Positions 5,570 through 11,846 of a DNA stretch of 11,846 nt are shown here, piece after piece (within the stretch, counting starts at the first letter, position 1; each line of letters opens with the position of its first letter). This DNA is from Candidatus Thorarchaeota archaeon SMTZ1-83 (lineage in GTDB: Archaea > Asgardarchaeota > Thorarchaeia > Thorarchaeales > Thorarchaeaceae), in assembly GCA_001563325.1 (NCBI GenBank), contig LRSK01000227.1:1-11846 (forward strand), in the 5' to 3' direction. Position numbers and translations under genes: made by a program. The notes beneath the pieces are model-generated. The model was given only the letters and a program-made list of their open reading frames with translations, ran no database searches and was not told the DNA's origin.

Positions 5570-6910
5570 CTATCTACGTCGGACCAACACGATGACTCCA
5601 ACGACACCGACACCTAGAATGAGGAGGAAGAATCCTCCACCTCCGGCTAGGCCGGCCAGGTTAGTGTAGGCCACGTAGACGGGATCTTGTTCTATTCGTA
5701 GTCCGTTCCACTCAGGGAAGGTTACTCCGTACCACCACTGGCTATTGTGGAAGGCAGTGCCTGCGTGGGCAATTAGGTCAACCGGACCTATATACATTGC
5801 CCGTACCTGAGCTGATAGACCATATGCCATGTGGGCAAACAGCCACACCGACAGAGGAGCCTGCCATGCAATCAACAGGAAGTCACTGGCTCTTGCACCC
5901 AGCAGAGTGTTGAGCGCAGTTTCCGAAGTTGATGCGGTTGTCCAAGGATCTGTTGACTCGTTGACTAGGGCATATTCTCTACCGAGGCCGATGTCGAACG
6001 CCCTTTCGTCATCGTTTCCAACTTTGATTGCTATGTCGTCATCTAACGGAGTTGTGGAAGTTGGTGCAGCGATGGTGTTGCCATCTGTTGCACGCGTCAC
6101 AGTGTACCTTGACGTGATTATCGATAGGTAGTGAACCGCTGTTATCTTCATAGATGGGATCAACAGCTCTGAGGGCTCTACTGGGAATACTCCCAACCAC
6201 ATCGCCGCCCTGACTTGACCTATCGTATACAGAGTCTCAGCATGTACTTGTCCGGTGTCGTCTATGCTGATGTCATACTGAATGACAATCTCACTGATTA
6301 GCACAGTGAGAATGGGCCAAATCAGAGTTGTTGCGAAATCGGACTCATTCGCTGCAACAATTCTAGCCGGGAGATTCGTGTATCTCATGCCAAAACGATA
6401 GTGATTCTCACCTAGCTTGGTTGCCGGAATCGGCTCCACGCCAGGAGTGACCGCAGGCCATGGGTTGTCGTTTGCCACTGGCACTACGTACCAAGCAGGC
6501 TCGTTGCCAACATCTGGCAGGTCGTTGCCGCCATATGTTTCGTTATGAGCCAAGAGGAACGCAAAGATAGCACCGATGAAGACCTCTTTATTCCCTGGCG
6601 TCTTGTAATGCATGCCGAAGAGCTGGTAGGGCACGATAATCTCGCTGCCGTTGTCATTGATCTCGTTAAAGGCAATCAAGAATGCTGAGAATTCTCCAAC
6701 TCCAACATATGATGTTGTTAGAGTTGCGTTACTATCACCTGATTCCACGAAGATGCTGGAGTTGGTCCAGTACTCTTCGCTGAATGTGTGACCAAAGACT
6801 GTCACCTCATCGCCAGCCTCCCATGCCAGTGCGCTCGGCATGAGTGCTATCGGCAGGACTAGCATATACAAGACCCAGATTGAGAAAAGACGTTTCTTGT
6901 GGTCGCGCAT
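5570..6910 (-). CDS. Secreted surface protein with signal peptide, N-glycosylation sequons and C-terminal membrane anchor
   Basis: This is 446 residues from ATG 6910. The N-terminus is a classical signal peptide: basic RDHKKR, hydrophobic core LFSIWVLYMLVLPIALM, and likely cleavage after PSALA before WEAG. The exported part is rich in aromatic, Asn, Ser and Thr residues and has at least six N-x-S/T sequons (NSS, NAT, NGS, NET, NES, NES). The end is a Gly-rich hydrophobic helix followed by RRR, a C-terminal anchor with a cytoplasmic charge stop. A longer frame to 6997 would bury the signal peptide behind 29 residues and overlap the Nre gene. The TATA-like box at 6941-6950 and GGAG seven bases upstream of 6910 support the shorter start; ATG 6913 directly upstream is equally possible. 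I do not recognise the ectodomain. It is not an obvious S-layer or PKD/Ig repeat protein. Confidence 0.82.
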   Translation of the reverse strand: MRDHKKRLFSIWVLYMLVLPIALMPSALAWEAGDEVTVFGHTFSEEYWTNSSIFVESGDSNATLTTSYVGVGEFSAFLIAFNEINDNGSEIIVPYQLFGMHYKTPGNKEVFIGAIFAFLLAHNETYGGNDLPDVGNEPAWYVVPVANDNPWPAVTPGVEPIPATKLGENHYRFGMRYTNLPARIVAANESDFATTLIWPILTVLISEIVIQYDISIDDTGQVHAETLYTIGQVRAAMWLGVFPVEPSELLIPSMKITAVHYLSIITSRYTVTRATDGNTIAAPTSTTPLDDDIAIKVGNDDERAFDIGLGREYALVNESTDPWTTASTSETALNTLLGARASDFLLIAWQAPLSVWLFAHMAYGLSAQVRAMYIGPVDLIAHAGTAFHNSQWWYGVTFPEWNGLRIEQDPVYVAYTNLAGLAGGGGFFLLILGVGVVGVIVLVRRR

Positions 6911-6940
6911 CATCAATCTCCAGACATCAATGGATGGTAT

Positions 6941-6950
6941 GAATTTAAAG
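6941..6950 (-). promoter_or_regulatory. TATA-like box for the surface-protein gene
   Basis: CTTTAAATTC on the minus strand lies between the Nre stop (6990) and the start at 6910. Expected transcription start is near 6920, giving a leader of about ten bases with GGAG. Its position inside the longer open frame argues that the longer frame is not used. Confidence 0.55.
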
Positions 6951-6989
6951 AGAGTTTTGTGATGAATCAACACGCTTCTAAGTGACAGT

Positions 6990-8258
6990 CTAGTCAAGGT
7001 AGTCTGTAAGCGTGGTCTGAGTTGTGAACTCCTTGTAAATCTCGCTAACCTTCAGCCAGCGGTCTACTGGGTTTACCAGTCTGGTTCCGATATGTTCAAC
7101 TGCTTCCTCGAGTTTGGAGAACTTCCTTCCTCTCTTGGACAGGGCTCTTCTAGCAATCTCTCTGAAACGCCACACACCAAGAGGAACCCATCTGTGAGGA
7201 TCTATCTCCATGAAGACAATGACGCCCGCCTGTCTCCTCCTGTCGACAAGATACTGTAGAGCAGGGAGTCGTGTGGCGTAATACGCTCCAACCACAGAGC
7301 TTGCGTAGTCTTTTCTCCCCTTGAACCACTCGTGATCAGTGATGATTGGTGGATTGAGTCCTCCAAGCCAGCATTCAAGAGCCTCAAACTGCCATCCGCT
7401 TGGCAGAAAGAGGAGTATGACTGTGTTGCCAAGAGCATGGTCAGAGTGAACCACATAGTCGTTGAGCCAAGGATTCCGCAAGACCTTCTTATGAAGGTCC
7501 TTCCCAATGATGTCATCCACAGCCGTGATGCTCCACTTTGTGGGAACCAAACGTCTCTTCTTCTGCTCACCCAGCAACCCAACTGAAACAAGACGAGTCA
7601 CGTGCGATTGATGGATTCCATCACGGAATAGATCCATTATCCCACCTACTGCCTTCAGATCCGTATCTGATGTGACTCTGTCAACCACTCGAGGCACCTT
7701 GGGATTGTCATCAAGAACGAACAGCTCAAGTGGAGCTGAAGGGCCGATTGGCAAGGTTGTATCTGAAAAGACCCTCGAGAACTGCGGTCGCTTCAGCAGA
7801 GTAGCTTCAGAAGTAGTCGGAGCTTCCGAGAGGGCCAATGTCTGAGTTTCCGAGAGCAGTCTTGGGGGATTGGAAGCGGCTTCGACTTGGATTGGCTTCT
7901 TCGTTCTAACAAGACTGAAACGAATTGAGAGAATCTCGTCTATGCTCCTGTCTAGCCAGAGATCAGGCCTTTCCATGATGGCGGCAAAATCTCCAGTTAC
8001 TGGAGGAATCAAGGGTCCTGCGAGGACCTTTGGATATCCATACTCGCCTACAAAGACAGATGGGGGAGAAGAGCCAGCCAGGTCAAGGCCCGTCACTGCA
8101 TTCTCGATGTTAGTCAATGCTCGGGCACGCATCACAAGCGGACAAGGCCTCACTCCGCATAGCGCCCTGTGACCCATACATCTGGAGCAGACTCGTTCGT
8201 CATACGACGGCTGCTTGACTCCTGTTGGAGTCTTCTCGAGTCGCATCTGGGCCAACAT
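6990..8258 (-). CDS. nre: Nre-family DNA repair protein with Zn-finger and C-terminal PIP box
   Basis: This 422-residue protein matches the archaeal Nre family, proteins linked to DNA damage repair together with PCNA. Near the N-terminus is a zinc-type motif C24-x2-C27-x6-C34-x4-C39-P. Family-like blocks follow: GYPKVLAGPLIPP (about 74-86), GIHQSHVTRLVSVGLLGE, KWSITAVDDIIG, and SSVVGAYYATRLPALQYL. The last residues contain Q414-T-T-L417-T-D-Y420-L421, an excellent match to the PCNA-interacting consensus Qxx(L/I/M)xx(F/Y)(F/Y/L), in the position known for haloarchaeal NreA. The start is ATG 8258, with AGAGGT shortly upstream; Met5 is an alternative. It acts on chromosomal DNA in the cytoplasm; its catalytic activity is not established. 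It is divergent from the winged-helix/Zn-ribbon gene. Confidence 0.88.
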   Translation of the reverse strand: MLAQMRLEKTPTGVKQPSYDERVCSRCMGHRALCGVRPCPLVMRARALTNIENAVTGLDLAGSSPPSVFVGEYGYPKVLAGPLIPPVTGDFAAIMERPDLWLDRSIDEILSIRFSLVRTKKPIQVEAASNPPRLLSETQTLALSEAPTTSEATLLKRPQFSRVFSDTTLPIGPSAPLELFVLDDNPKVPRVVDRVTSDTDLKAVGGIMDLFRDGIHQSHVTRLVSVGLLGEQKKRRLVPTKWSITAVDDIIGKDLHKKVLRNPWLNDYVVHSDHALGNTVILLFLPSGWQFEALECWLGGLNPPIITDHEWFKGRKDYASSVVGAYYATRLPALQYLVDRRRQAGVIVFMEIDPHRWVPLGVWRFREIARRALSKRGRKFSKLEEAVEHIGTRLVNPVDRWLKVSEIYKEFTTQTTLTDYLD

Positions 8259-8349
8259 GGATACCTCTACTTAGTCTGTTTACAGTAGTGCCTTCCTAGG
8301 ACTCTCCGTAGTATTGGACGCATTTAGACCTCTTGGAGGGTACACCGAA

Positions 8350-8379
8350 ACTATATCACGGTCTCTCGTTAGCAACGAG
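8350..8379 (+). promoter_or_regulatory. TATA-like box followed by a perfect palindrome, promoter/operator of the wHTH/Zn-ribbon gene
   Basis: ACTATATC (8350-8357) is a good archaeal TATA match, placing the transcription start near 8380. CTCGTTAGCAACGAG (8365-8379) is a perfect 6-base inverted repeat with a 3-base centre, lying between the TATA box and the ATG at 8386. A protein bound there would block polymerase, so it is a likely repressor site. Confidence 0.55.
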
Positions 8380-8385
8380 CTAGAA

Positions 8386-8685
8386 ATGTCTACCCGGAGA
8401 CAGAAGATCGCAGAACTGTTGGAGAAGTCGGAACATCCTTTGACAGCTCAAGATATCTGTGACACATTCGACATCAAGAACAGTTCAATTGTCTACGAAG
8501 ACATTGAGCACATCTCCCGTTCAGTCAGATCCAAAGGAAAGAAGGTCCTAATTCGACCAGCCAGCTGTGCCAAGTGTGACTATGTCTTCGGAAGTAGGAA
8601 GTCCGTGAAACGACCGTCCAGATGTCCCAAGTGTCGTTCACAGTGGATAATCCAGCCAGCCTTTCTGATACGCAGAGGGAAGTAG
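8386..8685 (+). CDS. Winged helix-turn-helix protein fused to a C-terminal Zn-ribbon, predicted transcriptional regulator
   Basis: The 99-residue protein starts at ATG 8386. Residues about 1-55 form a winged helix: RRQKIAELLEKSEHPLTAQDICDTFDI, then the recognition region SSIVYEDIEHISRSVRSKG. Residues 61-83 hold a Zn-ribbon, C61-x2-C64-x15-C80-x2-C83, followed by the strand WIIQPAFLIRRGK. This architecture matches the archaeal family of predicted regulators with HTH plus Zn-ribbon (COG3357-type). A longer frame from TTG 8314 would place 24 extra residues over the TATA box and palindrome, so the later ATG is preferred. It is divergent from Nre and converges with the EndoQ operon, with one base between the two stop codons. 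It may control its own gene and perhaps Nre; the target is not shown. Confidence 0.85.
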   Translation: MSTRRQKIAELLEKSEHPLTAQDICDTFDIKNSSIVYEDIEHISRSVRSKGKKVLIRPASCAKCDYVFGSRKSVKRPSRCPKCRSQWIIQPAFLIRRGK

Positions 8686-8686
8686 G

Positions 8687-8998
8687 CTAGTCTTCATCAA
8701 ATCGGTAGATACGCTTCACATCTGAGCCCTCTCGCTTGATTCTTGTCACTCTGCTTACTACAAAGTCAGAGAGACCAAATTCTGCCTCCTCCACAAAGCC
8801 ATGGACAACGATGCGCATTCCAACGCGAGGAAGAAACCTGCATCGGTCCATAGTCTTCGCTGACACTCTGACACTGTATGTCTGACCAGTTTCTTCACTC
8901 TGCACTACAATCGTGCTTGAGCCATACCACCGACGAGCACTGACTCTGGTTGTTCGGCTTGGCCCGATCTCTCGAATGACTCCTTTGACTACTGTCAT
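8687..8998 (-). CDS. Small OB-fold-like protein encoded directly after endonuclease Q
   Basis: The 103-residue protein starts at ATG 8998, one base after the EndoQ stop codon. Its strand pattern suggests a five-stranded OB-fold of the nucleic-acid-binding type: VVKGVIREIGPS, STIVVQSEETGQTYSVRVS, then LPRVGMRIVVHGFVEE and DFVVSRVTRIK. Arginines near the start (SRTTRVSARRWYGSS) and the basic end (RIKREGSDVKRIYR) would suit DNA or RNA contact. I recognise no specific family, so the OB assignment is structural inference. A longer frame from 9088 overlaps the EndoQ gene by 89 bases and is rejected. The tight junction implies translational coupling; a role beside EndoQ in handling cleaved DNA is plausible but unproven. 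Confidence 0.78.
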   Translation of the reverse strand: MTVVKGVIREIGPSRTTRVSARRWYGSSTIVVQSEETGQTYSVRVSAKTMDRCRFLPRVGMRIVVHGFVEEAEFGLSDFVVSRVTRIKREGSDVKRIYRFDED

Positions 8999-8999
8999 G

Positions 9000-10271
9000 T
9001 TAGGCTTCCTCCCAAGGCGCAATGATAGTCCCATATCTGCCGCCGCCACCCGGTACGTAACCGACGGTCTTGTTTCTGTACGCTCCAACGATTCGTGCCA
9101 GCTTTGAGTTCACAGAGCTAATCTCAGAGAGAGAGGTGGTTGTTAGAACAGTGGTTTCTGGGCCAAACGACTCCCTTATGGAGGAGTAGAGGTTTCGTAC
9201 CGACTTGGAAGCCTTGGATTTCACTCCAAGCGAAATTGCAACCATGTCCAACAGGGGAGGAATATGGAGATACGGTGGACGGTGACCTGGAGACACACTC
9301 GCTCCTTCTCCAATCATCATGGCCCGGTCACGGACCCCCAGTCTTAACGGCTTTCCGTCTGATGGGCATTTGATCATTCTGTGGTGAATGTCTTGAAGCA
9401 ACCGGGTTCGCTCAGCCCGGTCCTTGCATGACATGTAGATGTTGAAATCATCATACTCAGGGGGACCTTCTTCCTCTCCAATGACCAGAGTCCTTCTACA
9501 TTTTGAGCAGAAGGAGAGATAGTACTTGCCCAACTGGGGATGGAATCCAACATTTAGTATCGGTTTTCTACCCTTCTTCCGCAATATGGCCATCTTCAAC
9601 TCGTCGAAGGTCGGAGCGTTCATCGAGAACCTTACGAACTCGCGCCCAATCTTGTCAAGAAACGGCGAATGTGCATCGCTACAAGTCAAGAAAGTGAGGC
9701 TGCGTAGCTCAGGTATGCAGTCTGCAACCTCCGTGTCAGCTGAGAGGCCCAATTCCAGGAAATGCACATGGGGACTCTCTTCTCCATAGCATGCTTGAAT
9801 GCTGGTGTATTTGCCTTCTCGGAAAATGGCTCTGTATGGCGTAAATGCATGTGCGGGTCCAATCAATCCTTCACAGTCTCTCACTACTCCGGCCAGTTCC
9901 TCTGCATCCACGTTAACACGGGGTCGGCCGCCCCACTCGTGATCCAGATTAGGTGAGAACTGACGTAGTGATTCTCGGAGTTGCGCTACCGATTCGAAGT
10001 CCCGGAGGAGGACTAGGTGGTGTATCGACTCCTCATCTTCTATCTCTACTGTGGGGATGAAACTGACGGAGTCGCAGGTCAATGCATCCTCTTCATGCTT
10101 CATATGTGTGCGAAGGTGCTTCAACCATTGGGGCTGTGTAGCATCTCCTGTCCCAAGAATGTCCAGACCCTTACGCTTGGCGCCACTTGCGAGATTCGGG
10201 ATGGTCATTGACTTGCTGACACCGATTGAATGGAGGGAATGAATGTGCAGATCCGCGTCGAATTCTGCCAT
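9000..10271 (-). CDS. Endonuclease Q family protein (PHP-domain DNA repair nuclease)
   Basis: The 423-residue protein matches EndoQ (TIGR00375-type), which nicks DNA 5' to deaminated bases such as hypoxanthine, uracil or xanthine and to abasic sites. The PHP domain (about 1-235) shows the metal-site motifs in order: DLHIHS (H9, H11), GTGD (D43), PTVEIE (E76), HH (84-85), GPAHAFTPY (H141) and CSDAHS (D199, H201). A zinc-type insertion follows: C255-x2-C258, C282, then C302-P-S-D305 before LRLGVRDR. Family members as I recall have CPxC here, so the fourth ligand appears replaced by Asp or by C282. The C-terminal helical part ends with VGYVPGGGGRYGTII, matching the family's PGYDGxYG ending with changes. 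The start is ATG 10271, with GAGGAG seven bases upstream; a TTG two codons earlier is less likely. It is the middle gene of a dehydrogenase-EndoQ-OB operon. Confidence 0.88.
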   Translation of the reverse strand: MAEFDADLHIHSLHSIGVSKSMTIPNLASGAKRKGLDILGTGDATQPQWLKHLRTHMKHEEDALTCDSVSFIPTVEIEDEESIHHLVLLRDFESVAQLRESLRQFSPNLDHEWGGRPRVNVDAEELAGVVRDCEGLIGPAHAFTPYRAIFREGKYTSIQACYGEESPHVHFLELGLSADTEVADCIPELRSLTFLTCSDAHSPFLDKIGREFVRFSMNAPTFDELKMAILRKKGRKPILNVGFHPQLGKYYLSFCSKCRRTLVIGEEEGPPEYDDFNIYMSCKDRAERTRLLQDIHHRMIKCPSDGKPLRLGVRDRAMMIGEGASVSPGHRPPYLHIPPLLDMVAISLGVKSKASKSVRNLYSSIRESFGPETTVLTTTSLSEISSVNSKLARIVGAYRNKTVGYVPGGGGRYGTIIAPWEEA

Positions 10272-10278
10272 GTACAAA

Positions 10279-10284
10279 CTCCTC
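10279..10284 (-). promoter_or_regulatory. Strong Shine-Dalgarno for EndoQ overlapping the dehydrogenase stop codon
   Basis: GAGGAG on the minus strand overlaps the TGA of the upstream dehydrogenase gene (TGAGGAG) and lies seven bases before ATG 10271. This fixes the EndoQ start and implies coupled translation of the two genes. Confidence 0.7.
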
Positions 10285-11272
10285 AGATGTTTATGACAAC
10301 CTTCGTTGTATTGGGGTCTGCAGCAAGTTCAAAGGCCTTTGCCCCCTCCTCGAGCTTGAACCGCTTTGTGATCAGTCGCTTGACTTCTATTCGGCCCTTG
10401 TCTAGCATATCTATTGCCTTATCGAAGGGACCAGAACTGGTCCCAATGATCTTCAAATCGCGAGTAACCACCTCGGAAGGATTGAACTCTACCATCTTGT
10501 TATGTATACTCTTTAGCGCCAGTCTCCCTCCACTTCGCACAATGTCAAGGCCCATCTTGAATCCGTCAGTGTTTCCAGTTGCCTCTATGACAACTCTGGG
10601 GCCCGCATCAGTGGTCAAGGTTCGAATCTTCTCCTTCCAATCTTTATCGTCAGAGCTTATTGTATTCGGAATCCCTAGCTGCCGCACGAGGCCCAAGCGC
10701 CATCTATTCCTGCCCAGTACTATCACGTTGGCTCCGTAGGCATCATACACTTGGGCAGTAAGAAGTCCAAGTCGGCCACTTCCAATCACGACGATGGGTT
10801 CGTCTTCTGCAGCAGGCACTTCTTCATAGGTCTTGATTGCTGAAGCAAGGGGTTCAATGAACACACCGGCAATCACATCTACCCCGAGCGGAAGTGGATG
10901 CACCAGTTCTGCAGGGACTGTTATGTACTCCGACAATCCACCGTCTGTGGTGACTCCGAGTATTTCCCTATTAGCACACAGCCGGCGCTGATTATGACGG
11001 CAGTACCAGCACCGCGAACAAGACACCTCAATCTCCGTTGTGACTATCGTCCCCGGCTTCAAGTCAGGCACAGAACTCTCATGAATCACACCAGTAATCT
11101 CATGCCCGAGCACAATCGGTAGATTGGCTTCATAATCGCCCTGCCAGATTGCCAAATCAGTTCCGCAGACTCCAACAGCCCGAACTTCGATTCTAACATC
11201 GCCGGGCATCAAGGGGGGTCTTGGAGTGTCGGCTAGCTGGAGACCGTCCTGTGTCAAGACAAGTGACTGCAT
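10283..11272 (-). CDS. Zinc-dependent medium-chain dehydrogenase/reductase (alcohol or polyol/sugar dehydrogenase-like)
   Basis: This 329-residue MDR-family enzyme oxidises an alcohol, polyol or sugar using NAD(P). Catalytic zinc ligands are visible as C36 (GVCGTD), H57-E58 (LGHE) and E140 (IEP). Structural zinc ligands are C85, C88, C91 and C99 (SCSRCWYC, then C). The Rossmann motif is G164-S-G-R-L-G169. At the end of the second Rossmann strand (VIVLGRNR) the usual acidic residue is Gly187 followed by Arg188, which points to NADP(H) rather than NAD(H). The substrate cannot be read from sequence; threonine, sorbitol and glucose dehydrogenases are the nearest types. The start is ATG 11272 with a purine-rich leader. 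The stop overlaps the EndoQ Shine-Dalgarno, so it heads the operon with EndoQ and the OB-like gene, an unexpected metabolic partner. Confidence 0.9.
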   Translation of the reverse strand: MQSLVLTQDGLQLADTPRPPLMPGDVRIEVRAVGVCGTDLAIWQGDYEANLPIVLGHEITGVIHESSVPDLKPGTIVTTEIEVSCSRCWYCRHNQRRLCANREILGVTTDGGLSEYITVPAELVHPLPLGVDVIAGVFIEPLASAIKTYEEVPAAEDEPIVVIGSGRLGLLTAQVYDAYGANVIVLGRNRWRLGLVRQLGIPNTISSDDKDWKEKIRTLTTDAGPRVVIEATGNTDGFKMGLDIVRSGGRLALKSIHNKMVEFNPSEVVTRDLKIIGTSSGPFDKAIDMLDKGRIEVKRLITKRFKLEEGAKAFELAADPNTTKVVINI

Positions 11273-11310
11273 TCTCTTGCCCTCTCTGAGTCTGAATCCG
11301 ACGAGGGGTC

Positions 11311-11318
11311 AATAAACC
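11311..11318 (-). promoter_or_regulatory. TATA-like box for the dehydrogenase-EndoQ-OB operon
   Basis: GGTTTATT on the minus strand is about 42 bases upstream of ATG 11272. Transcription would begin near 11288, leaving a short leader that contains GAGAGGG. Confidence 0.5.
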
Positions 11319-11383
11319 CTTCGATATATGTTTCAGAAAGCAGGGTGATTCACCGGCTGGGCTTTGTCATGAAGAATCGATAA

Positions 11384-11846
<463 letters not shown>

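Noticed and set aside
8999..9088. N-terminal extension of the OB-like protein from 9088
   Set aside because: It would overlap the end of EndoQ by 89 bases; ATG 8998 lies one base after the EndoQ stop and begins the conserved-looking strand pattern.
10230..10739. A 169-codon plus-strand frame
   Set aside because: It lies antisense to the end of the dehydrogenase and start of EndoQ, both with clear catalytic motifs; the translation is Ser/Leu-rich without domain features.

Overview
This window is archaeal. The evidence is the start of an F420-dependent methylene-tetrahydromethanopterin reductase (Mer), an Nre-family DNA repair protein, an endonuclease Q, two RNA polymerase Rpb5/RpoH-type proteins, an archaeal pilus-type platform protein, and TATA-like boxes about 40-52 bases upstream of many starts. 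Base composition is moderate and codon use looks even throughout. A Wood-Ljungdahl enzyme, a desulforedoxin and eukaryote-like Rpb5 proteins would suit an anaerobic archaeon, possibly an Asgard lineage such as Thorarchaeota. That placement is an inference; no marker here settles it.

Left end (1-1396, minus strand). A 39-residue desulforedoxin gene is followed by two tandem paralogues of RNA polymerase subunit H/Rpb5. Both carry a recognisable N-terminal jaw-like domain, whereas ordinary archaeal RpoH has only the roughly 80-residue C-terminal assembly domain. This is the most unusual item in the window. Each paralogue has its own TATA-like box at nearly the same distance from the start codon I favour.

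Small regulatory genes (1397-3130). A 141-residue protein (plus strand) and a ribbon-helix-helix protein (minus strand) converge; an 86-residue unknown protein follows on the plus strand. The upstream regions of all three contain inverted repeats that may be operators.

Envelope section (3205-6910, minus strand). A secreted, C-terminally anchored surface protein with several N-glycosylation sequons ends at a hairpin/T-tract terminator. Next comes a TadC/ArlJ-like type II/IV pilus platform protein, then a six-helix membrane protein that ends at another hairpin/T-tract. No pilus ATPase or pilin gene is visible.

DNA repair section (6990-11272). Nre, with a Zn-finger and a C-terminal PCNA-binding motif, is transcribed leftward. 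It is divergent from a winged-helix/Zn-ribbon regulator that has a perfect palindrome between its TATA box and its start. Converging on that regulator is a tight three-gene operon: zinc-dependent medium-chain dehydrogenase, endonuclease Q, small OB-fold-like protein. Stop-to-start spacing is 11 and 1 bases, and a Shine-Dalgarno sequence overlaps the dehydrogenase stop.

Right end. Divergent from the dehydrogenase, mer begins at 11434 and runs off the window. There is no gene-free stretch over 300 bases. I saw no tRNA, rRNA, CRISPR array, transposase or integrase.
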